DNA of 64,000 bases, from NCBI RefSeq assembly GCF_018342475.1, contig NZ_JAEMUD010000001.1:682001-746000 (forward strand), in the 5' to 3' direction. Every line of letters begins with the position of its first letter. The stretch's first letter is position 1. The notes beneath the pieces are model-generated. The model was not told the origin of the DNA, searched no databases, and was given only the letters and a program-made list of their open reading frames with translations. Origin of the DNA: Parachlamydia sp. AcF125 (lineage in GTDB: Bacteria > Chlamydiota > Chlamydiia > Chlamydiales > Parachlamydiaceae). The translations under genes were made by a program, and so were the position numbers. This document shows, one piece after another, positions 9,386 to 16,367 of this stretch.

Positions 9386-10363
9386 TTAATAATGCATGGT
9401 TTCGAGAACGGCTTGGATTACGCGATGAGCATCGGGTAAATAGGCGTGTTCAAGCGTATGAGGAAAGGGAGTGTCTAAGCCACAACATCTCTTTATAGGC
9501 GCTTGTAGGCTTAAAAAACATTGTTCCATAATTGTGGCAGCAATCTCGGCTCCAAATCCCGCTGTTAAGGGGGCTTCGTGCGCGACAACACAGCGACCTG
9601 TCTTTTGGACAGAGTTGACAATACAGGGAATATCCAGGGGGTTCAAGGTACGTAAGTTGATGACTTCTACATCTATATGGTGTTCTTGGGCAAGTTTATG
9701 GGCTGCCTCCATATTTTGTTGGTGTTGCGCCCCCCACCCAATTAAGGTCACCTCTTTTCCCATCCTGGCAATGGCCGCTTTCCCTATGGGAATAGTATAT
9801 TCTTCTGCAGGGACCTCTTCTTTTATCGCTCGATATAGACGCTTGGGTTCAAAGAAAATGACAGGATCTTTTGAATGAATAGCTGCAGTTAAAAGGCCCT
9901 TTGCATCATAGGGTGAAGAGGCAAAAATGACCACAAGCCCAGGAATAGACAAAAATTGGGTTTCAGGAGATTGAGAATGGTAATGTCCCCCATGGATTCC
10001 TCCTCCGTATGGTGTGCGGATCACTAAGGATGCAGTGTATTGCCCGGCCGTGCGGTAGCGCATTTTAGCGAGCTCATTCACAATTTGGTCATAAGCGGGA
10101 AAAATGTAATCGGCAAATTGGATTTCACAAATAGGTTTTAAGCCCTTCTGGGCCATCCCTATCCCCACTCCAATAATTCCTTGTTCGGCAAGAGGGGTGT
10201 TAAAACAACGGTCATCCCCAAAAGCTTCGTGTAGGCCAGCGGTTACGCGGAAAACGCCCCCAAACGGACCCACATCTTCGCCAAATGTCACCAAACGGTC
10301 CTCTTTGGCAAATTGTTGATGCAAGGTTTGATTTAACGCTTGGATAAGGTTCATTTCGGGCAT
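9386..10363 (-). CDS. 2-oxoacid dehydrogenase E1 component, beta subunit
   Basis: With E1alpha it forms the thiamine-diphosphate-dependent decarboxylase. The transketolase pyrimidine-binding half includes VTFGEDVGPFGGVFRVT, and the GGGIHGGHYHSQSPE segment is typical of E1beta. The transketolase C-terminal domain includes LRTLNPLD and VVAHEAP. The ORF extends to 10384 (overlapping E1alpha), but the ATG at 10363, starting MPEMNLIQALNQ, leaves a 4-nt gap and matches family N-termini; the choice is not certain. Length of about 325 is standard. It is in the middle of the three-gene unit. Confidence 0.93.
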   Translation of the reverse strand: MPEMNLIQALNQTLHQQFAKEDRLVTFGEDVGPFGGVFRVTAGLHEAFGDDRCFNTPLAEQGIIGVGIGMAQKGLKPICEIQFADYIFPAYDQIVNELAKMRYRTAGQYTASLVIRTPYGGGIHGGHYHSQSPETQFLSIPGLVVIFASSPYDAKGLLTAAIHSKDPVIFFEPKRLYRAIKEEVPAEEYTIPIGKAAIARMGKEVTLIGWGAQHQQNMEAAHKLAQEHHIDVEVINLRTLNPLDIPCIVNSVQKTGRCVVAHEAPLTAGFGAEIAATIMEQCFLSLQAPIKRCCGLDTPFPHTLEHAYLPDAHRVIQAVLETMHY

Positions 10364-10367
10364 GGAT

Positions 10368-11450
10368 CTATCCTCTTTCCCCATACAATTGGTTGATAGC
10401 TTGGAATTCTTCTTTTAAGCGTTGCGGGATTTCAAAATAAACGTCTCTAATTAAAGAGGAGAGGGGAGGGGGTTCAGTTTTTTTAGCCGTTTCGATAGCC
10501 TCATCGATCTCTTTTTTGCTTTTAGCAAGAAAAGCTTCTTCTTTTTGAGTATTCCAAAGTTTTTTTGATTCCAGATATAAGCGCAATCTGCGAATGGGGC
10601 ATTTAGTTTCCCAGGCTTTAGCTTCCTCTTCCGCACGGTAACGGCTAGGATCATCTGAAGTGGAATGAGCTCCTAGCCGATAAGTCATAGCTTCAATCAA
10701 AATGGGGCCTTTTCCTTCTAGGCAAAGTTGTTTCGCTTTAGACACTGTTTCATGGATAGCAAAAAAATCGTTTCCATCCACCCGAAAAGCTTGAACTCCA
10801 TAGCCAATTCCTTTGGGATAAATGCCGTCAGAGGCAAATTGATTTGCGCAAGGAGTTGAAATGGCATACCCATTATTGCGGCAAAAGAAAATAGCGGGCA
10901 CCTTCCGTACCGCTGCAAAATTGAGGCCCACATGAAAATCTCCTTCAGATGTTGCTCCTTCACCAAAGTAAGCAATCGCAATGGCTTTTTCTTGGTGTAT
11001 TTTCATTGCATAGGCACAACCGGCTGCGTGGGGAATTTGTGTCCCAATAGGAGAGGAAACGGGAACAACATTTAAGGCTTTGGATCCAAAGTGATTTGGC
11101 ATCTGCCTACCAAGAATCATGTCCTCGTTATTGCCAAACATATGGTGTAAATATTGTTGAACGGTGTATCCCCTCCAAAACATGACCCCCACTTCCCGGT
11201 ATTGAGGATACATCCAATCTTCCATACTTAAAGCTGCTGCGCTAGCTACGGCACAAGCTTCTTCCCCTGAGGAGCTTAATGCAAATGACACGCTACCTTG
11301 GCGTTGAAGAGTAATCATCCGTTCATCAATACTGCGCGTCAAAAGCATTGTTTCGTAACCGCGGACTAATACCTCCTCGGGTATAGAATGCTGACACTCT
11401 CTAGATAGAACGCCATTTTCATTTAAATAGGAAATTGTGGAGATTTGCAT
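10368..11450 (-). CDS. 2-oxoacid (branched-chain type) dehydrogenase E1 component, alpha subunit
   Basis: This is the ThDP-binding subunit. The segments MYPQYREVGVMFWRG, GRQMPNHFGS and PVSSPIGTQIPHAAG resemble the branched-chain (BCKDH) E1alpha more than the pyruvate enzyme. ThDP/Mg motif residues are in AIAYFGEGATSEGDFHVGLN followed by CRNNGYAISTP. The phosphorylation-loop region (RLGAHSTSDDPSRYR) is conserved. Length is 360. It is the first gene of the operon; the 213-bp gap to the divergent thioesterase should hold both promoters. Substrate assignment between pyruvate and branched-chain oxoacids cannot be settled from sequence alone. Confidence 0.92.
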   Translation of the reverse strand: MQISTISYLNENGVLSRECQHSIPEEVLVRGYETMLLTRSIDERMITLQRQGSVSFALSSSGEEACAVASAAALSMEDWMYPQYREVGVMFWRGYTVQQYLHHMFGNNEDMILGRQMPNHFGSKALNVVPVSSPIGTQIPHAAGCAYAMKIHQEKAIAIAYFGEGATSEGDFHVGLNFAAVRKVPAIFFCRNNGYAISTPCANQFASDGIYPKGIGYGVQAFRVDGNDFFAIHETVSKAKQLCLEGKGPILIEAMTYRLGAHSTSDDPSRYRAEEEAKAWETKCPIRRLRLYLESKKLWNTQKEEAFLAKSKKEIDEAIETAKKTEPPPLSSLIRDVYFEIPQRLKEEFQAINQLYGERG

Positions 11451-11663
11451 GTCGTTTTTAAATGTCCTTTTTTATAAACACGCTAAAAAATAACCGATTT
11501 TTATTATTCGCACAAGAGTGGGAACTGCTCGCTTGAACCTTTCGATGGCTGGAACCAGAGGGGATTGCGCCACGCTTCCCTTCATTTTAAAAAATCTTGA
11601 AAGATTTCTAACGCTTATGCTACACCAAAAGACTCTTTTAACTTTCCACAATGAGAAGACTAG

Positions 11664-12071
11664 ATGTACATTAGTTATAATAAGGTCCGTATGCATGATA
11701 CCGATATGGCGGGAATTTTGTATTTTCCACGCCAATTTCGATTTGCGCATGATGCTTTAGAAGATTGGGCGGAATCAGAGGGGCTGGGATTTAATCAAGT
11801 TTTCCATCACGAAAACTTTATCTTTGTGATTGTGCATGCGGAAGCGGACTATCTGGCCTCCTTGCAGGTAGGCAATAAGCTCGAAGTGCACCTTAATATT
11901 GAACGAGTGGGAACAAGCTCGTTTAGTGTAGTTTATCGCATTTACAAAGAAGATAAAGAATTAGTCGGCACAGCCAAGACTGTTCACGTGACATTAGATG
12001 CAACCACGCGAAAGAAAATTGAAATTCCTTTGCAATTCAGATCCATTTTAGAAAAGCATTTGGTTAGGTGA
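11664..12071 (+). CDS. Hotdog-fold acyl-CoA thioesterase (YbgC/4HBT family)
   Basis: This 135-residue single hotdog domain begins with the typical VRMHDTDMAGILYFPRQFRFAHD: the catalytic Asp region of 4-hydroxybenzoyl-CoA thioesterase-like enzymes with the following helix. The central strand segment VGNKLEVHLNIERVG and the end segment with VTLDATTRKKIEIP fit the family. It probably hydrolyses an acyl- or aryl-CoA thioester; a DHNA-CoA hydrolase role is possible but no menaquinone genes are adjacent. It is divergent from the dehydrogenase operon. The ATG at 11664 is chosen because upstream in-frame extension lacks homology. Confidence 0.85.
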   Translation: MYISYNKVRMHDTDMAGILYFPRQFRFAHDALEDWAESEGLGFNQVFHHENFIFVIVHAEADYLASLQVGNKLEVHLNIERVGTSSFSVVYRIYKEDKELVGTAKTVHVTLDATTRKKIEIPLQFRSILEKHLVR

Positions 12072-12074
12072 ATA

Positions 12075-12420
12075 CTAATTCCATTTGCTCTGAAAATAAG
12101 GTGATCTCTCAGGCGGTTGATGGCTAAAAACTCCAGAAAGATCTGAGTAGATAGGAAAGTAACTTAAATTGTCTAATTGAAGAAGGGGGCCTTTAAGCAT
12201 TTCTCTTCTGGCTGCATTTTCAGCTGTTTCCCCTATTCAACCTTTTCAACAGAAATTGCCTTGCCAAGTGGGACTTTCCCCTTTCGATTCATGCAATCCT
12301 TTGAATTGCCTATCTTTATGCACTTCAATCGCCCTCTTTTAACTTTGGCCGTTAAATTCCACTCTCTTCCATAAGAAAGGTAAAAGTGCCCTCTAATTGC
12401 CTAGTTATGAGTTTTTTAAA
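12075..12420 (-). pseudogene. Decayed minus-strand reading frame
   Basis: The gap after the thioesterase holds protein-like minus-strand sequence in one main frame broken by stops. The last ~50 codons (ending at 12075) read through segments such as AARREMLKGPLLQLDNLS and SGVFSHQPPERSPY. The same frame further upstream gives RAIEVHKDRQFKGLHES and GESPTWQGNF but is cut by two TGA and one TAA; another frame continues the N-terminal part (LEGTFTFLMEESG). I do not recognise the family. A plus-strand TTG ORF at 12177-12374 looks like a shadow of this remnant. Confidence 0.4.
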
Positions 12421-12496
12421 AATTTGTATTTATCTTTTTTTGTAAAAATGTCAAAAAAAAATAAGCAATAAGCATCAACCATTGGGGCAAGTTTTT

Positions 12497-13120
12497 ATGT
12501 TTTCGAATCTAATTCCTAACGAGACCCGTTTTTTTGAGTTTTTTGAAAAGCTTGTCGATTTAACCTTGGAAGCTACGCAAAAATTTTACACCCTTGTCAA
12601 AGATAACGAAGATCCCAAGCATTACTCTCTCTCTATTCAAGCTCTTGAACATAAGGCAGATGAGTTAACCCAAGCCTGTATTGAGGATTTACACCAAACA
12701 TTTTTAACCCCTATTAATCGAGAAGATATTCACAAGCTAATAACTTGGCTAGATGGGGTGATAGATGGAATTGAAGAAGCGGTTGAGTCGCTGATAATTT
12801 TTAAAATACGGGAAATGAGAGCCGATTTTGAGCACTTGGCCCGCATTCTTTTAATGTGCGTAGAAGAACTCTATAAGGCTATCAAACATTTGCGCTTTAT
12901 GAAGCATACAGAAATCAAGCAACATTGTTCTGTCATTGATGCTTTAGAGGACGAAGGGGATATGACTTTCAGACATGCGATGGGGCGCCTTTTCGAGGAA
13001 GAGCTGGATCCTTTGTCTGTCATAAAGTGGAAAGAGATGTATGAAATCTTAGAAAAAACCATTGACCAATGTGAAGAAGTTGCCAATATCGTAGAAGGTA
13101 TTTTAATGGAGAATTCTTGA
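12497..13120 (+). CDS. PhoU-like DUF47 protein, PiT transporter partner
   Basis: This 207-residue all-helical protein of the TIGR00153/DUF47 family begins LIPNETRFFEFFEKL. It carries the repeated acidic helices characteristic of PhoU-like proteins (SIQALEHKADELTQ; NREDIHKLITWLDGVIDGIEEA; VIDALEDEGDMTFRHAMG) that coordinate metal clusters. The ORF can open at a TTG at 12482, but the ATG at 12497 with GGGG-CAAG upstream is preferred. It ends at the start of the phosphate permease (stop at 13118-13120, permease ATG at 13123), which indicates translational coupling. In the known family, DUF47 proteins accompany and modulate PiT transporters. Confidence 0.9.
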   Translation: MFSNLIPNETRFFEFFEKLVDLTLEATQKFYTLVKDNEDPKHYSLSIQALEHKADELTQACIEDLHQTFLTPINREDIHKLITWLDGVIDGIEEAVESLIIFKIREMRADFEHLARILLMCVEELYKAIKHLRFMKHTEIKQHCSVIDALEDEGDMTFRHAMGRLFEEELDPLSVIKWKEMYEILEKTIDQCEEVANIVEGILMENS

Positions 13121-13122
13121 AA

Positions 13123-14181
13123 ATGATCTGGGTTATCGTCGCGGTTATTTGCGCTTTAATTTTTGACTTTGTCAATGGGGTGCATGACGCTGCTAATTCG
13201 ATTGCAACGGCTGTCTCCACACGCGTTCTTAAGCCAAGGACAGCCATTTTTTGGGCTGCTGGTTTTAATTTTGCGGCCATTTTTTTATTTGTACCCCGTG
13301 TTGCTGAAACAATGTCTAAAATGGTCAAGATTGAGCCCAGCCAAAGCGACTATGTTTTGGTGGTTTTGATAGGAATTAGCAGCGCTATTTTATGGAATGC
13401 ATTCACTTGGTTTTTGAGTATTCCTTCAAGCTCTTCCCATGCTTTAATTGGGGGGTATGCAGGGGCTGGGCTAGCACATGCAGGCTGGCATGTCCTAGAT
13501 TGGGAGAAGTTAAGCGAGATCTTTTTCTTTATTGTGCTTGGACCTTTTCTAGGGTTTTTCGTGGGGTCGATTCTGATGGTTTGCCTGTGTAGGATTTTTT
13601 ACCGATGCAGCCCTTCTCAACTGGAGAGAGGATTTCGAAAGGGACAGCTTATTTCAGCAGCTTTTTATTCATTAGCGCATGGGGCAAATGATGCCCAAAA
13701 GACTATGGGGATCATTTTAGCTATTTTGGTGGCAGCTGGTTTATTAGAACCTAATGTTAAGCTTTCTCTTTTCAATCTAGACACGCTTTGGATTATTCTT
13801 TTTTGCCAAGCGGCTCTCAGCTTGGGAACGGCTTTAGGGGGATGGCGTATTGTCAAAACGATGGGAATGAAAATAGCCAAGATTCGGGCTGCAGGGGGCT
13901 TTTGCGCAGAATCTGCTGGAGCAATGACTCTTTTTTTGGCTACCTCTTTAGGGGTTCCAGTATCTTCCACCCAAACCATGACGGGAGCCATTATGGGAGT
14001 AGGGTCTGTGGGAAAAAAGCTTTCCTCAATCAAATGGAAAATCGTTTTTCAAATGATGATAGCATGGATTTTAACCATTCCCAGCACGGCAGGGGTAGCA
14101 ATTTGCCTTTCATTTTTGCACTTGCATGTTTTCGGTAAAAATGAGGGAATTCTCAAAGGTGCGGCGGCAATGCTTAACTAA
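13123..14181 (+). CDS. pit: PiT-family inorganic phosphate permease
   Basis: This is a low-affinity phosphate:cation symporter of the inner membrane. Both PiT signature repeats are visible: FDFVNGVHDAANSIATAVST near the N-terminus and AHGANDAQKTMGII in the second half, with WFLSIPSSSSHALIGG and PVSSTQTMTGAIMG as matching loops. About ten hydrophobic segments span the 353 residues. A TTG at 13117 overlaps the previous stop, but the ATG at 13123 is more likely. It forms a two-gene phosphate uptake unit with the DUF47 gene. Confidence 0.94.
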   Translation: MIWVIVAVICALIFDFVNGVHDAANSIATAVSTRVLKPRTAIFWAAGFNFAAIFLFVPRVAETMSKMVKIEPSQSDYVLVVLIGISSAILWNAFTWFLSIPSSSSHALIGGYAGAGLAHAGWHVLDWEKLSEIFFFIVLGPFLGFFVGSILMVCLCRIFYRCSPSQLERGFRKGQLISAAFYSLAHGANDAQKTMGIILAILVAAGLLEPNVKLSLFNLDTLWIILFCQAALSLGTALGGWRIVKTMGMKIAKIRAAGGFCAESAGAMTLFLATSLGVPVSSTQTMTGAIMGVGSVGKKLSSIKWKIVFQMMIAWILTIPSTAGVAICLSFLHLHVFGKNEGILKGAAAMLN

Positions 14182-14511
14182 ACCTCGCCTAATTTTCTAA
14201 GCATAAAAACTTTAAGGCTAGTTCTCCCATTTAATTTTCTGCTTGAATCTTCCTATACGCCTACATAAAGCTCTCGAAAATAGTTTCGTGCTATCCCTTG
14301 CTGTATAGATTTTAAGCTATAAAAAAACACTCTCGGGATTTTTACAAGAAGCGGATATTAAAAATTAAAGAATTCCCCTTTTATTGTTAATTGTTTTGCT
14401 ATCCTTTTGGTTTATCTAAAATGCTGAATTTTCTGGATTTTAATTTTCCTAATGTTTAAAAATGTATACCTATTCTAAAACTTCATACACCTGATTTTTA
14501 ATGAGGAAATC
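14182..14511. other. AT-rich gap with a possible small decayed frame
   Basis: No complete gene is seen. On the minus strand, a run ending at 14253 reads protein-like (KSIQQGIARNYFRELYVG) for about 30 codons and continues after a TAG to near 14180; it has no clear start and may be a fragment. The promoter of the downstream outer-membrane gene should lie in the AT-rich part, 14380-14500. Confidence 0.35.
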
Positions 14512-15237
14512 ATGATGAGAGAAACAAGCGGATTAAACTTGAATAAAGTTGCCCGATTTTTGGTCCTTGCCCTCCTTTTAGGGGTGGTAAGCCAGCAAAA
14601 AATTCACGCAAAAGTTTGGGGAAAGGTGGATTTTGGCCCAGCTTATGTGCATATCGATGTCTTGAATTCTAACCGCACTGTGAAAAGAATGGACCTGATT
14701 GCGTACAAAGCAGATGCCTCTATAATCGTTAAAGACGGCTGGTGTGTAAAGCCGAGCGTTTTGTATGGAGCAAACCAAGGGGATTTATTTACAGCAAGTT
14801 TAGGCGTTGGGCATTGTTTTCCTATTGGCGATAAATGGGTTCTAACCCCTGCTGTAGGGATTGGCTATTCTTTCACACGTACTACCTTTAAGATGCCTGT
14901 TCAAGGCTACAACTTCATTTTTAAAGAAAGATTTCGCTCCTATTCTCCCTATATCAGTATGGAAGCCACTTATCGTATCAGGCCTGATCTAAGAGTGTCT
15001 GGTCAAGTTCAGTACTCCTGGAGTCGTACGCATACCACCATTAAGCAACCGGCACTTAACCAACGGTTGAAAAGTAAAGATCACACGAGTGGCCCAAGTT
15101 ATGCGGCGATGTTAGAATACGATTTGTCTGAAAAAGTTTCTATCAATGCCGGAGCAGCTTATAACCGTAGTCTGAGTGAAGAAAAGCACGGGATTCGCGG
15201 ATATGGCGCTAAAGTTGGCCTAGCCTACTGGTTTTAG
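14512..15237 (+). CDS. Outer-membrane beta-barrel protein
   Basis: This 241-residue protein has an N-terminal signal peptide (hydrophobic core FLVLALLLGVVS, cleavage likely after KIHA). It then shows alternating amphipathic strands rich in aromatic residues (TPAVGIGYSFTRT; RSYSPYISMEATYRI; DLRVSGQVQYSWSR; VSINAGAAYNRS) and ends in a terminal Phe (VGLAYWF), the beta-barrel assembly signal. Size fits an 8-10 strand barrel such as an OmpA/OmpX-like or autotransporter-barrel fold. Function is unknown: porin, adhesin or structural. GAGGA precedes the ATG, and a strong terminator follows, so it is monocistronic. Confidence 0.8.
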   Translation: MMRETSGLNLNKVARFLVLALLLGVVSQQKIHAKVWGKVDFGPAYVHIDVLNSNRTVKRMDLIAYKADASIIVKDGWCVKPSVLYGANQGDLFTASLGVGHCFPIGDKWVLTPAVGIGYSFTRTTFKMPVQGYNFIFKERFRSYSPYISMEATYRIRPDLRVSGQVQYSWSRTHTTIKQPALNQRLKSKDHTSGPSYAAMLEYDLSEKVSINAGAAYNRSLSEEKHGIRGYGAKVGLAYWF

Positions 15238-15252
15238 TGAAAAATTGCGCTC

Positions 15253-15278
15253 CCCAAAAGCTCGAAAGAGCTTTTGGG
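15253..15278 (+). terminator. Strong intrinsic terminator of the barrel-protein gene
   Basis: A perfect 11-bp stem (CCCAAAAGCTC / GAGCTTTTGGG) closes a GAAA tetraloop and is followed by a T-rich tail (AAATTTTCTTTTTCTC), 15 nt past the stop codon. This is a textbook rho-independent structure. Confidence 0.9.
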
Positions 15279-15365
15279 AAATTTTCTTTTTCTCATGACT
15301 ATTAGCAGCAAATAAGCTATAGTGCTTTTTTGAGTTCTATTGTTAACGCTTAAAGGACGGTTGTC

Positions 15366-16349
15366 ATGAGAATCGGGTTAGGTATACTCCTTTATCTCTC
15401 CATCTTCTTATCCTTTTTTGAGCACAGCTACGCTGAGCGCCTCATCTTGCATTTCGATTTAAAGGAAACGATCATCGCTTCAGATCGAGTTGCTGGAAAA
15501 ACGGTAAAAGATACAATCAATCAGGCCCTGGCGTATAAGTACAAAGAAAAATGGAGCGAAACAGTCGCCGAGCCGATCTCTTATCAAGAATATGTCTATC
15601 GCTACCTTCTACCTGGAGATAAACAGAGTTCTCAACTTAAAGAAAAAAGACGCCAAAAACTTTTTCATTTTTTGGATTTTATTCAGGCCTCAGCCTATCC
15701 CATCAAAAATCAGGTTTTAGCTGAATATCGCTATTGTTTAAGCCAATTGGATTTTGCCGAGCTCCTTCAAATCTTCCCTTCTTTTTTTAAAATGATTCGA
15801 CATTTGCAAAATCAAAGAATACCCTTTACTTTGCAAATTCGGGCTTTTGGGAATGAGTTACAACAGGTTGTGCAAGCTATTAATAAACAATTGGGATGTG
15901 ATTTTATTAAAAATTATGCGCGCTTTGAAAATCGATCCCTGTTTCTTGAAAATAGGCCAAGGCCTATTACCTCGCTTCAAGAAATTTATCAATTTTTTAA
16001 AATATGCAGCACAGGTTTGCAAGATAAGAGAGAGGAATGGAACGTGCAGCGAGAAAATACAGCCCCGGAAAAATTATTTCCGATCGATTTGGAGGATCCT
16101 CATACGATTGCAATTTTCTTTGGGGGTCATACTCTTTCACTCGAGTCACAAAACAGCGTGCATTCGATTGATATCCGGTCTGGCCGCTCCTTATCTGCCC
16201 GAGATTTGATGCAGACACATAATCTAGTTATCGTCGACATGCTTCAGGCAATAGAAGATGATGATTATTTCATTAAACATGTGAGCCAAGCTTGTACTCA
16301 TTCGATGAAACAAAAACGTTTAGAATTATTAAAACCCGTAGAATTTTAA
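15366..16349 (+). CDS. Exported HAD-like protein resembling a protist protein family
   Basis: This 327-residue protein has a signal peptide (GILLYLSIFLSFF, likely cut after SYA). The mature start LILHFDLKETIIASD resembles HAD motif I, but the second Asp of DxD is replaced by Lys, so phosphatase activity is doubtful. The C-terminal part (TIAIFFGGH, then IDIRSGRSL, and IEDDDYFIKHV) follows the same order as an uncharacterised protist family I recall (FFDDN, VDVRD, DEDYFI); this is memory, not a search. It starts 87 nt after the barrel-protein terminator with AGGACGG as the ribosome site, and pepN follows after 18 nt. Confidence 0.55.
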   Translation: MRIGLGILLYLSIFLSFFEHSYAERLILHFDLKETIIASDRVAGKTVKDTINQALAYKYKEKWSETVAEPISYQEYVYRYLLPGDKQSSQLKEKRRQKLFHFLDFIQASAYPIKNQVLAEYRYCLSQLDFAELLQIFPSFFKMIRHLQNQRIPFTLQIRAFGNELQQVVQAINKQLGCDFIKNYARFENRSLFLENRPRPITSLQEIYQFFKICSTGLQDKREEWNVQRENTAPEKLFPIDLEDPHTIAIFFGGHTLSLESQNSVHSIDIRSGRSLSARDLMQTHNLVIVDMLQAIEDDDYFIKHVSQACTHSMKQKRLELLKPVEF

Positions 16350-16367
16350 CAAACCAAAAGTAGATCC

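Noticed and set aside
9471-9878. Plus-strand ORF of 135 codons inside the E1-beta gene
   Set aside because: It overlaps a fully conserved enzyme gene on the opposite strand and shows no protein-family features.
11472-11760. Two opposite-strand ORFs between the E1alpha gene and the thioesterase gene
   Set aside because: They overlap each other and the start of the thioesterase, lack ribosome sites and have no recognisable composition; the region is better read as a divergent promoter.
12075-12420. TGA recoded as tryptophan to rescue the decayed frame
   Set aside because: The same frame also holds a TAA, and all intact genes here use TGA as a normal stop (e.g. the DUF47 gene and rtcB).
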